Shown one piece after another: positions 7,743 to 12,714 of a DNA stretch of 14,896 bases. Source of the DNA: CAZFAT01 sp964517075 (GTDB lineage Bacteria > Acidobacteriota > Vicinamibacteria > Vicinamibacterales > SCN-69-37). Under the pieces are notes generated by a model, which was given only the letters and a program-made list of their open reading frames with translations, searched no databases and had not been told where the DNA came from. Location of the stretch: contig CAZFAT010000060.1 in the NCBI GenBank assembly GCA_964517075.1, forward strand, positions 1 through 14,896. Direction: 5' to 3'. Numbering within the stretch: position 1 is the first letter of the stretch; each line of letters begins with the position of its first letter. A program made the translations under genes and the position numbers.

Positions 7743-7758
7743 TATGACGGGGGTCATA
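7743..7758. promoter_or_regulatory. Crp/Fnr-type palindrome upstream of the azurin-nosZ operon
   Basis: TATGAC-GGGG-GTCATA is a perfect 6+6 inverted repeat with a 4-base spacer. The TGA/TCA cores sit at the same distance from the dyad as in FNR (TTGAT-N4-ATCAA) and CRP sites. I see no second copy in the window. It lies 277 bp upstream of the cupredoxin ATG, so the 5' leader would be long (~240 bases if it is a -41.5 activator site), and no clear -10 is visible at the expected place. It overlaps the remnant frame at 7725-7898. The Crp/Fnr protein encoded at the end of the cluster is the natural candidate binder (inference). Confidence 0.5.
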
Positions 7759-7799
7759 AGGGCACGGGGAGTAGTCGGCTGGGTCACCTGCGGCAGCGC

Positions 7800-7821
7800 C
7801 GCCAGGCGAAACGCCCTGGCG
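7800..7821 (-). terminator. GC-rich hairpin downstream of the membrane-protein pair
   Basis: Arms 7800-7808 (CGCCAGGCG) and 7812-7821 (CGCCCTGGCG) pair with a single bulged base and a 3-base loop. It lies ~80 bases after the TAG of the 109-residue membrane protein. No U-tract follows on the minus strand, so classical intrinsic termination is uncertain. Part of it overlaps the remnant coding frame. It may separate the upstream membrane-protein transcript from the azurin-nosZ operon. Confidence 0.3.
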
Positions 7822-7898
7822 ACCCCGATCAGGTGGATGAGCCCGTGAACGGCCAGAACGATGGCGACGATCAGTCGCGCGGACCGGATCCGGTGAAG

Positions 7899-8228
7899 CT
7901 AGAGCAGGCCCCAGACTGGCGGAAACGTCGCGACGAGACCGATGGCCACCAACAGGAGCGTCCAGCCGAGGATGCCCGGGGCGCTGACGTCGCGTCCGCG
8001 CCATCGCGCGTGCAGCACGCCCCACGCGACAAGCCAGACCAGCACGGCTAACGTCGAACGGCCGGACAGTCCGCCTGCGGGCGCGTAGAACGATGGCGCG
8101 ACGAACAGGCCCGCCTCGTTGGCGAGCACGAACGCGCCCATCGCAAACGAACCGATGCCGGCGGCCAGCACGGCAGCGAGCCCTGAACCATTCGGAGGAT
8201 GTGCGGCGGGTCGCATCTGGTGGGTCAC
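7899..8228 (-). CDS. Small three-helix membrane protein of unknown function
   Basis: A 109-residue protein with three hydrophobic segments (GLAAVLAAGIGSFAMGAFVL; STLAVLVWLVAWGVLHARW; ILGWTLLLVAIGLVATFPPV) linked by short loops. The loop after helix 1 carries FYAPAGGLSG, and the loop after helix 2 carries HARWRGRDV. I recall similar small proteins with FY-P-GPLSGK-T and WRGK-V motifs but no named function. The GTG start at 8228 is chosen because AGGAGG lies 4 bases upstream; an ATG at 8216 would be too far from it. It is 10 bp after the 177-residue membrane protein gene, so the two are likely co-translated and may form one complex. Proximity to nosZ suggests respiratory context but nothing in the sequence proves it. 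Confidence 0.78.
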   Translation of the reverse strand: MTHQMRPAAHPPNGSGLAAVLAAGIGSFAMGAFVLANEAGLFVAPSFYAPAGGLSGRSTLAVLVWLVAWGVLHARWRGRDVSAPGILGWTLLLVAIGLVATFPPVWGLL

Positions 8229-8238
8229 GGTTCCTCCT

Positions 8239-8772
8239 CTACTGGAGCGGGGCGACTTTGTTGACGAACACGCCGAGGAGTGCCACGAAGGCGACGATAG
8301 CGAAGGCGATCAAGGTCAGCGCCGACGCCGCCCGCCGCATCGGGGCATCCGCCAGCAGCGTGGCGCGGTACCGCACGGCGATGTACGCCACAGCGGTGGT
8401 CAGCATCGCCGCGATCCAGGGCATGTGCTCCTTGATCTCCATGCCAAAGGCATGCAGCCAGCGCGTCTCACCGCTCGCCATCAACATCGCGCGCGGATAG
8501 GCGGCCAGCGAGGTCAACCCTTCGGGTGGCGTCGCTCGATACAGTGGGAATACCTTGTAGGTGCCCATGAGCACGGAGAACCAGAGCAACACGGTCATGG
8601 ACACGGCGAGCCAGGCCAGGGCGCTCGACGTGCGCCGAGGCGCGGAAACGCCGCCAGGGGCCGCCATCGCCGTCAGGGCGAAGAGCACCGCGGCCATGGC
8701 CATCATCGCGCCGCCGCTCAGCATCAGCCCGTGCACCATCGTCCAGATACTGCGGTCGCTGAACAACAACAT
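8239..8772 (-). CDS. Four-helix membrane protein of unknown function
   Basis: A 177-residue protein with four predicted membrane helices: SIWTMVHGLMLSGGAMMAMA, LAWLAVSMTVLLWFSVLMGT, WIAAMLTTAVAYIAVRY and LTLIAFAIVAFVALLGVFVN. A histidine lies within helix 1 (H14, MVHGL), and the loop between helices 2 and 3 contains TYKVFPLYR, ASGETRWLH and GMEIKEHMPW. Histidines near the membrane face could bind heme or copper, but this is speculation and I do not recognise the family by name. The ATG at 8772 has GGAGG 5 bases upstream. The much longer open frame to 9183 lacks support and runs under the divergent zinc-finger gene. It is first in a two-gene unit with the 109-residue membrane protein. Confidence 0.78.
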   Translation of the reverse strand: MLLFSDRSIWTMVHGLMLSGGAMMAMAAVLFALTAMAAPGGVSAPRRTSSALAWLAVSMTVLLWFSVLMGTYKVFPLYRATPPEGLTSLAAYPRAMLMASGETRWLHAFGMEIKEHMPWIAAMLTTAVAYIAVRYRATLLADAPMRRAASALTLIAFAIVAFVALLGVFVNKVAPLQ

Positions 8773-8919
8773 CGGTACCTCCAGTTCGCCGTGTGCAACG
8801 GCGATGCCAGACCAGACCCTTGGTGCCGGTGACCGTTTGGCGGGCACGGGCGGGCGGCGACGGGTTTCTCCGCAGCCAGCGGGGAAAATAGCGCCGGTGG
8901 TGGGGGCCGGCGACGTGTC

Positions 8920-9456
8920 ATGGCCCATGTGATTGAGCCGGCGCCGAGCGGACGAGCGAAATGCCGGGGATGCGGTGCGGTCATCGCGCGCGACACGCTT
9001 CGATTCGGCGACCGGCTGCCCAATCCGTTTGCGGACGAGGGGGGCGAGATGACGCACTGGTTCCATCTGCCCTGCGCGGCGTTCCGCCGGCCGGAACCGT
9101 TCCTCCAGGCGCTGGCGGCCACTGACCTTCCGATCGGCGACCGCGAGCGGCTCGCACACGACGCGAGGCTCGGCGTGGCGCACCGCCGGCTGCCGCGCGT
9201 GAACACCGCGGAGCGCGCGCCGTCAGGCCGCGCGGCCTGTCGTGCGTGCCGGTCCCCCATCGACAAGGGCGCCTGGCGCCTCTCGCTCGTGTATTACGAG
9301 GACGGCCGCTTCGTCCCCTCCGGAACCATTCACGTGGCGTGTGCCGCCGAGTACCTGGAGACGACGGAGGTCATGTCGCGGCTGAGGCACTTCACGCCGA
9401 CCCTCACGGAGGTCGACCTTGAAGAGATTCAGTTGGCGTTGGTTTCTGACTTCTGA
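8920..9456 (+). CDS. Tandem PARP-type zinc-finger protein
   Basis: A 178-residue protein with two homologous modules. Module 1 (residues ~6-60) begins EPAPSGRAKCRGCG and has ligands C15, C18, H49 and C52 (CRGC ... FHLPC). Module 2 (~97-150) begins ERAPSGRAACRACR and has C107, C110, H138 and C141 (CRAC ... IHVAC). The SGRA-x-C-x-x-C...H-x-x-C layout is that of the PARP-type zinc finger (zf-PARP), which in eukaryotes binds DNA nicks and breaks. No catalytic ADP-ribosyltransferase, ligase or nuclease domain is attached. The gene is divergent from the membrane-protein pair, with 147 bp between them in which I could not place a promoter. No clear Shine-Dalgarno precedes the ATG. Its stop codon falls inside the heptamer repeat. 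Fold confidence is good; a DNA-break function is inference. Confidence 0.82.
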   Translation: MAHVIEPAPSGRAKCRGCGAVIARDTLRFGDRLPNPFADEGGEMTHWFHLPCAAFRRPEPFLQALAATDLPIGDRERLAHDARLGVAHRRLPRVNTAERAPSGRAACRACRSPIDKGAWRLSLVYYEDGRFVPSGTIHVACAAEYLETTEVMSRLRHFTPTLTEVDLEEIQLALVSDF

Positions 9457-9492
9457 CTTCTGACTTCTAACCTTTAACCTTTAACCTTTAAC
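9444..9492 (+). repeat. Drifting heptanucleotide tandem repeat (7 units)
   Basis: Seven contiguous 7-base units: TTCTGAC three times (9444-9464), TTCTAAC once (9465-9471), then CTTTAAC three times (9472-9492). The unit changes by one or two bases along the array, so a substitution seems to have spread by local duplication. The array begins within the last codons of the zinc-finger gene and supplies its TGA stop (9454-9456). The 7-base period means unit gain or loss would shift the frame and could alter the protein's C-terminus. Confidence 0.95.
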
Positions 9493-9494
9493 CT

Positions 9495-9519
9495 CGCGAT
9501 TCGCCGAAGGCGAATCGCG
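9495..9519. terminator. Perfect 11-bp stem hairpin, probable bidirectional terminator
   Basis: CGCGATTCGCC (9495-9505) pairs fully with GGCGAATCGCG (9509-9519) around a GAA loop. It lies between two convergent genes, 38 bp after the zinc-finger stop and just past the stop of the MoaD-like gene. No T-run follows on either strand, so it may act with Rho or as an mRNA 3'-end stabiliser. Confidence 0.6.
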
Positions 9520-9522
9520 CGC

Positions 9523-9822
9523 CTAGCCTCCCGCCATCGCGCCGACAATCAGAAACGGCTCGGCGCCGCGCGCCACGGCGTCGGGCACCGGCGTGTCAGG
9601 CGGGGCATGAGACAGGTCGTCTTCGCAGGCGAAGAAGCGCACGAGCGGACGTCGCTGGTGCGTGGTGTGATCGCGAATCGTGCCGCGCAGCACCGGGTAT
9701 CGCGCCTCGAGCGCATCGAGGATCGCACGATGCGTCACGGTGCCCTCGACGTCCAGGGCGACTTCGCCGGCGACGCGCGCGAGCGTCCGCAGATGCGCCG
9801 GCAACACGACGCGGACCGTCAT
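9523..9822 (-). CDS. MoaD/ThiS-like ubiquitin-fold sulfur carrier protein
   Basis: A 99-residue protein starting MTVRVVLPAHLRTLARVAGE and ending FLIVGAMAGG. The beta-grasp pattern (VRVVLPAHLR, a central helix ILDALEARYP, LVRFFACEDD) and the terminal Gly-Gly are hallmarks of MoaD/ThiS proteins, which are adenylated and thiocarboxylated at that tail. Molybdopterin synthase and ThiS-pathway partners are absent here. From memory, this subtype is commonly found beside a BNR-repeat protein like the one at 11474-12586. That partnership, rather than molybdopterin synthesis, is the better clue to its role. The ATG at 9822 is chosen because GGAGG lies 8 bases upstream; the GTG at 9828 is only 2 bases from it. 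Confidence 0.85.
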   Translation of the reverse strand: MTVRVVLPAHLRTLARVAGEVALDVEGTVTHRAILDALEARYPVLRGTIRDHTTHQRRPLVRFFACEDDLSHAPPDTPVPDAVARGAEPFLIVGAMAGG

Positions 9823-9932
9823 GATCACATCCTCCGCACTCGAACCTTGGCCTGGGGTCGTGGGTCAGTTTGGATAGAGCCCATCGGCTTTGTGCAGTCG
9901 GCTCGCCCCTCAGTCTGTAGCAAGATCGTACC

Positions 9933-10203
9933 ATGCCAAGACGCTCAAGCACCGCGAAACCGAAGCGGAAAGGCATCGACCACGCCTTCGCGGTCAACGC
10001 CTTCAGGGTGGTCGAACAGGCCATAGGCGAGAAGATGGATGGTTCGCCACTACCGGACCCCAATGAAGGCAAGACCCCCGCACGCGGTAGCCCTAGGGAG
10101 GCTCGGAGGGGCCAAGGGCGGCCGGGCTAGGGCTGAGGCTCTGACTCCGGCGAAGCGGAAGGCGATTGCTCGGCTAGCGGCTAGGACTCGCTGGAAGGCT
10201 TAG
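9933..10203 (+). pseudogene. Small KGG-motif basic protein gene, frameshifted in a C5 run
   Basis: The ATG at 9933 opens a frame reading MPRRSSTAKPKRKGIDHAFA, then VNAFRVVEQAIGEK and PLPDPNEGKTP. After that, this frame continues as unrelated sequence to 10130. One frame over, from the same place, the sequence reads PHAVALGRLGGAKGG, then RARAEALTPAKRKAIARLAA and RTRWKA before a TAG at 10201-10203. Together these make the two halves of a small basic protein family I recall (N-P-x-AVALGRLGG-KGG-ARA...RR-IA-KAA-RW). Removing one C from CCCCC at 10075-10079 restores a single frame of 89 residues. Alternatively the C-terminal half is made alone from the in-frame ATG at 10063, or frameshifting occurs. 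Its last 23 bases overlap tail-to-tail with the ATPase-regulator gene. The family's function is unknown to me; the tail looks nucleic-acid binding. Confidence 0.75.
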
Positions 10204-11269
10204 GTTCCTCAAACGGAATTTCTAGCGACGGGCTTCCTGTGTTCGATACGGCGCGGGCTATCATCCGCTTCACCTCTGAGTTTGCGTTTATGGCGACAAG
10301 TTCGACTTCAGGGTGTGCGAATTGACAAACGCGGAAGACCTCATCAGCAAAGGCCTGGCCAATCGTCGGGACGTTCTCAAAGTTCAATAGAACTTTCTTG
10401 AACAGTTCAACCCTTGCCATAACTCGCTTCGCTTGGGAGCGAGAAATCAGCTTGTCGTTTCCATACTGCGCCAATTTGATGGGAACGACAGTTTTTGTGA
10501 AACCGTAATCGTCGCTTTCAGACGAATACTGGTCGAAGATCTTTTTCGTGGTTCTAGCTGTGTGATTGTCCAGCTTTAGCAATACCGTCGTCCCTAATTT
10601 CGGAATCTCCCGTTCCATCAGCCAATCTTCGTCCTTGCCAAATTCGTGGGAGAAGAAGACGCCTCCGGCCAGAATGTCAAAAGCGTCGAACACTCTGGAG
10701 GTAAAGAAAATCCCTTCGCCGCTGTGCTTCGCGGGGTCCGTCGTCAGCTTGCCTTTGGACAACTCGAAAATCGCGTGGCGTTCGTCCATCAGACCTAGGG
10801 CCTGTTGAATCTTTCTGAAGATTCCGACTCCGTTGTCCATGATTGACATCTCGGTTGTGACGGCCGTCCTCTGGAGCGACACGAAGACCGTTGAACCGGC
10901 TGAGTGGTCTCTGGCGTTGTTGAGCATCTCTGTAAAGCCATACGCCCAGATGTCGCGGACGTTTTCTGGCAGTTTCCCGAGCGCCGGTCCGACGTCCTCT
11001 CGCCAGACCACGTCCTCCTCCAAGTCAGGACCAAGCTGATAGAGGTGGCTCCATTCGAAGATCGGGGCGAGTTGATAGGCCCTGTTTCTGGTCTGGCCCT
11101 TAACAGTTAGCGCGCCTTGCTGCGCCAGCTTCTTCATGTGCTGGTTGACGGCCTGTCTGGTGATCCCGAACTTCTCGGCTGCTAACTTACTTATCTTGTT
11201 TGAGTTGCCCTGAACGTTCTTCAGAATGAACTGCCGAATCTCCTCGCCACGCGCCCTGACTCTGACCAT
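10181..11269 (-). CDS. Winged-helix / GHKL ATPase / STAS-like (DUF4325-type) regulator
   Basis: A 362-residue soluble protein with three parts. Residues ~8-65 are a winged helix-turn-helix (ISKLAAEKFGITRQAVNQHM). Residues ~95-235 are a GHKL (HATPase_c) fold with N-box FTEMLNNARDHS (112-123), G1 DNGVGI (145-150), G2 HSGEGIFF (182-189) and a late GTTVLLKL strand. Residues ~268-345 resemble the STAS-like DUF4325 domain (RSQAKRVMARVELFKKVLLN ... IGQAFADEVFRV). Such a layout suggests an ATP-gated DNA-binding switch, resembling an anti-sigma-factor kinase and STAS partner in one chain; this is inference. Base composition is visibly more AT-rich than all neighbours, pointing to transfer. The ATG at 11269 fits a promoter placing transcription start at or beside it. 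The frame continues upstream to a TTG, which is part of the -35 box. Confidence 0.85.
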   Translation of the reverse strand: MVRVRARGEEIRQFILKNVQGNSNKISKLAAEKFGITRQAVNQHMKKLAQQGALTVKGQTRNRAYQLAPIFEWSHLYQLGPDLEEDVVWREDVGPALGKLPENVRDIWAYGFTEMLNNARDHSAGSTVFVSLQRTAVTTEMSIMDNGVGIFRKIQQALGLMDERHAIFELSKGKLTTDPAKHSGEGIFFTSRVFDAFDILAGGVFFSHEFGKDEDWLMEREIPKLGTTVLLKLDNHTARTTKKIFDQYSSESDDYGFTKTVVPIKLAQYGNDKLISRSQAKRVMARVELFKKVLLNFENVPTIGQAFADEVFRVCQFAHPEVELVAINANSEVKRMIARAVSNTGSPSLEIPFEEPKPSSES

Positions 11270-11275
11270 GCGTGC

Positions 11276-11305
11276 ATTGTAAATCCAAGCGGTTGTTATT
11301 GTCAA
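11276..11305 (-). promoter_or_regulatory. Near-consensus, apparently leaderless promoter of the ATPase-regulator gene
   Basis: On the minus strand a perfect -35 TTGACA (11305-11300) is followed after 18 bases by TACAAT (11281-11276), one mismatch from the -10 consensus. Only 6 bases separate the -10 from the ATG at 11269, so transcription should start at or next to the start codon and the mRNA would be leaderless. No Shine-Dalgarno is present. The -35 lies inside operator copy 1, which suggests repression, plausibly by the encoded winged-helix protein. Confidence 0.65.
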
Positions 11306-11327
11306 TGTTTAGCGCTGACATTGGCAG
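11299..11327. promoter_or_regulatory. Palindromic operator, copy 1 (overlaps the -35)
   Basis: TTGTCAATGT (11299-11308), a 9-base centre with AGCGCT, and ACATTGGCAG (11318-11327). The inner arms CAATGT/ACATTG are perfect and the outer bases match 8 of 10. It covers the -35 box of the ATPase-regulator gene, so a bound protein would block RNA polymerase. Confidence 0.6.
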
Positions 11328-11342
11328 TACTAAGGCTTCTTG

Positions 11343-11370
11343 TTGTCAATGTTAGCGGAGACATTGTCAA
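11343..11370. promoter_or_regulatory. Palindromic operator, copy 2
   Basis: TTGTCAATGT (11343-11352), an 8-base centre and ACATTGTCAA (11361-11370), with arms matching 9 of 10 bases. The left arm is identical to that of copy 1, and the two copies start 44 bp apart, about four helical turns, so they face the same side of the DNA. No second promoter fits here, so this looks like an auxiliary operator for cooperative binding or looping. Confidence 0.6.
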
Positions 11371-11405
11371 TGAATCGCTTGAGAACAGTTCCAGCGGGTC
11401 GCGGT

Positions 11406-11471
11406 GGTCACCGCCGTCAAGGCTCCGGTGGTCCGCCGGAGCTCCAACGAAGCGGAAAGGTCGGCTCCATC
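11406..11471 (+). repeat. Dispersed ~67-bp repeat, copy A
   Basis: This intergenic block shares an identical core AGGCTCCGGTGGTCCGCCG with the reverse complement of 12632-12700. The flanking parts are also alike (ACCGCCGTC, ACGAAGCGGAAAGG, CTCCATC). The copy can fold, as GCTCCGG and CCGGAGC are complementary around a 7-base loop. It ends 2 bp from the stop codon of the BNR-repeat gene. Confidence 0.8.
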
Positions 11472-11473
11472 GT

Positions 11474-12586
11474 TCAGATCGTTTGCACCTCGACCGACAG
11501 CACCGGCGGCAGGTCCCGTGCGATCGCCGACCAGTGATCGCCGCCGTCTGCTGAGGCGTAGACCTGCCCGCCCGTGGTGCCGAAGTAGATCCCGCACGTG
11601 ACGAGTGAATCCACGGCCATCGCGTCGCGCAACACGTTGACGTAGCAGTCCTGCTGCGGGAGGCCGTTCGTCAGGGGCTCCCACTCATTCCCGCCGGTGC
11701 GGCTGCGATAGACGCGAAGCTTGCCGTCGGGAGGATAGTGCTCCGAGTCGCTCTTGATGGGCACGACGTAGATCGTGTCCGGCTCATGGGCATGCACATC
11801 GATGGGAAACCCGAAGTCGCTGGGCAGGTTGCCACTGACCTCTTCCCAGGAGTCGCCAGCGTTGTCCGTGCGCATGACGTCCCAGTGCTTCTGCATGAAC
11901 AGCACGTGGGGCCGCGATCGATGCATGGCGATGCGGTGGACGCAGTGGCCGGCCTCGGCGTTGGGGTTGGGAATGCCCTCGGACTTCAGACCGCGGTTGA
12001 TCGCCTGCCATGACACGGCGCCGTCGTCGGACCGGAAAACGCCGGCCGCGGAGATCGCGACGAACATCCGATTCGGGTTGCCAGGCTCCACAAGAATGGT
12101 GTGGAGGCACAGGCCCCCGGCGCCCGGCGCCCACTTCGAGGCCGTGTGGTGCGTGCGCAAGCCGGAAAGCTCTTCCCACGTCTGGCCGCCGTTGGTCGAG
12201 CGGAACAGCGCGGCGTCCTCGACGCCGGCGTAGATCGTGTCGGGATCGGTCGGTGAGGGCTCGATGTGCCAGACGCGCTTGAACTCCCAGGGGTGCGGCG
12301 TGCCGTCGTACCACTGGTGCTGGCCGGTCTCACCCTGGTAGGCGAACTGGTTCCCCACCGGATTCCACGACGTCCCGCCATCGTCGGAGCGCTGGATGAT
12401 CTGGCCGAACCACCCGCTCGACTGCGAGGCATACAGCCGGTTCGGATCGGCCGGCGAAGCCTTCAGGTGATAGATCTCCCAGCCGCCGAAATGCGGCCCG
12501 CTGATATCCCAGCGATCCCGCTGGCCGTCGGCCGTCATGATGAATGCGCCCTTGCGCGTGCCTACCAGAACCCGGACTCCGCTCAT
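11474..12586 (-). CDS. BNR/Asp-box beta-propeller protein (sialidase- or sortilin-like fold)
   Basis: A 370-residue protein with six Asp-box/BNR repeats at regular intervals: RSDDGGTSW (66-74), RSTNGGQTW (129-137), RSDDGAVSW (185-193), RTDNAGDSW (239-247), RSRTGGNEW (294-302) and ASADGGDHW (344-352). This predicts a six-bladed beta-propeller. There is no signal peptide (it starts MSGVRVLVGTRKGAFIM), so it is cytoplasmic, and the sialidase catalytic residues are not evident, making sialidase activity unlikely. Several conserved His/Trp motifs (GQHQWYDGTPHPWEFKRVWH) may form a metal or active site. From memory, such proteins often sit beside a MoaD-like protein, here displaced to 9523-9822 by an insertion. 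The ATG at 12586 has GGGAG 9 bases upstream; frame further upstream is unsupported. Confidence 0.85.
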   Translation of the reverse strand: MSGVRVLVGTRKGAFIMTADGQRDRWDISGPHFGGWEIYHLKASPADPNRLYASQSSGWFGQIIQRSDDGGTSWNPVGNQFAYQGETGQHQWYDGTPHPWEFKRVWHIEPSPTDPDTIYAGVEDAALFRSTNGGQTWEELSGLRTHHTASKWAPGAGGLCLHTILVEPGNPNRMFVAISAAGVFRSDDGAVSWQAINRGLKSEGIPNPNAEAGHCVHRIAMHRSRPHVLFMQKHWDVMRTDNAGDSWEEVSGNLPSDFGFPIDVHAHEPDTIYVVPIKSDSEHYPPDGKLRVYRSRTGGNEWEPLTNGLPQQDCYVNVLRDAMAVDSLVTCGIYFGTTGGQVYASADGGDHWSAIARDLPPVLSVEVQTI

Positions 12587-12631
12587 GGCTGTCGTCTCCC
12601 GAATGTCAATGGGGATTCTACGGCAGTCCAG

Positions 12632-12700
12632 GATGGAGGGGCCGCCCTTCCGCCTTCGCTCGAACCACGGCGGACCACCGGAGCCTCGGCGACGGTGGTC
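12632..12700 (-). repeat. Dispersed ~67-bp repeat, copy B (inverted relative to copy A)
   Basis: The reverse complement carries the same AGGCTCCGGTGGTCCGCCG core, then GAGCGAAGGCGGAAGGGCGG and CTCCATC, aligning with copy A over its whole length with scattered differences and small gaps. It sits 45 bp upstream of the BNR gene start, in the 128-bp gap to the next gene. The copy A hairpin pairing is lost because bases after the core differ. Confidence 0.8.
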
Positions 12701-12714
12701 AGGTCGGCCCGGAT

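Larger units (their letters stand above)
7725..7898 (-). pseudogene. Remnant of a small integral membrane protein gene
   Basis: Immediately after the TAG of the preceding gene, in the same frame, 57 codons stay open and read RLIVAIVLAVHGLIHLIGVA followed by RAFRLAALPQVTQP, up to a TGA at 7725. The HGLIHL-G-x-x-KAF-LA-LPQ-TQP pattern is, from memory, the N-terminus of a recurrent family of ~110-140-residue membrane proteins. Here only the first membrane helix and the following loop remain. No ATG, GTG or TTG start precedes the helix, and the later membrane helices are missing. It is therefore best read as a decayed gene rather than a short functional protein. Codon use still looks coding, which suggests recent loss. 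Confidence 0.5.

Noticed and set aside
10145..10165. Possible third copy of the ~67-bp repeat (CGAAGCGGAA shared with copy A)
   Set aside because: Only ten bases match, and they encode the conserved C-terminus of the KGG-type small protein, so coding explains them.
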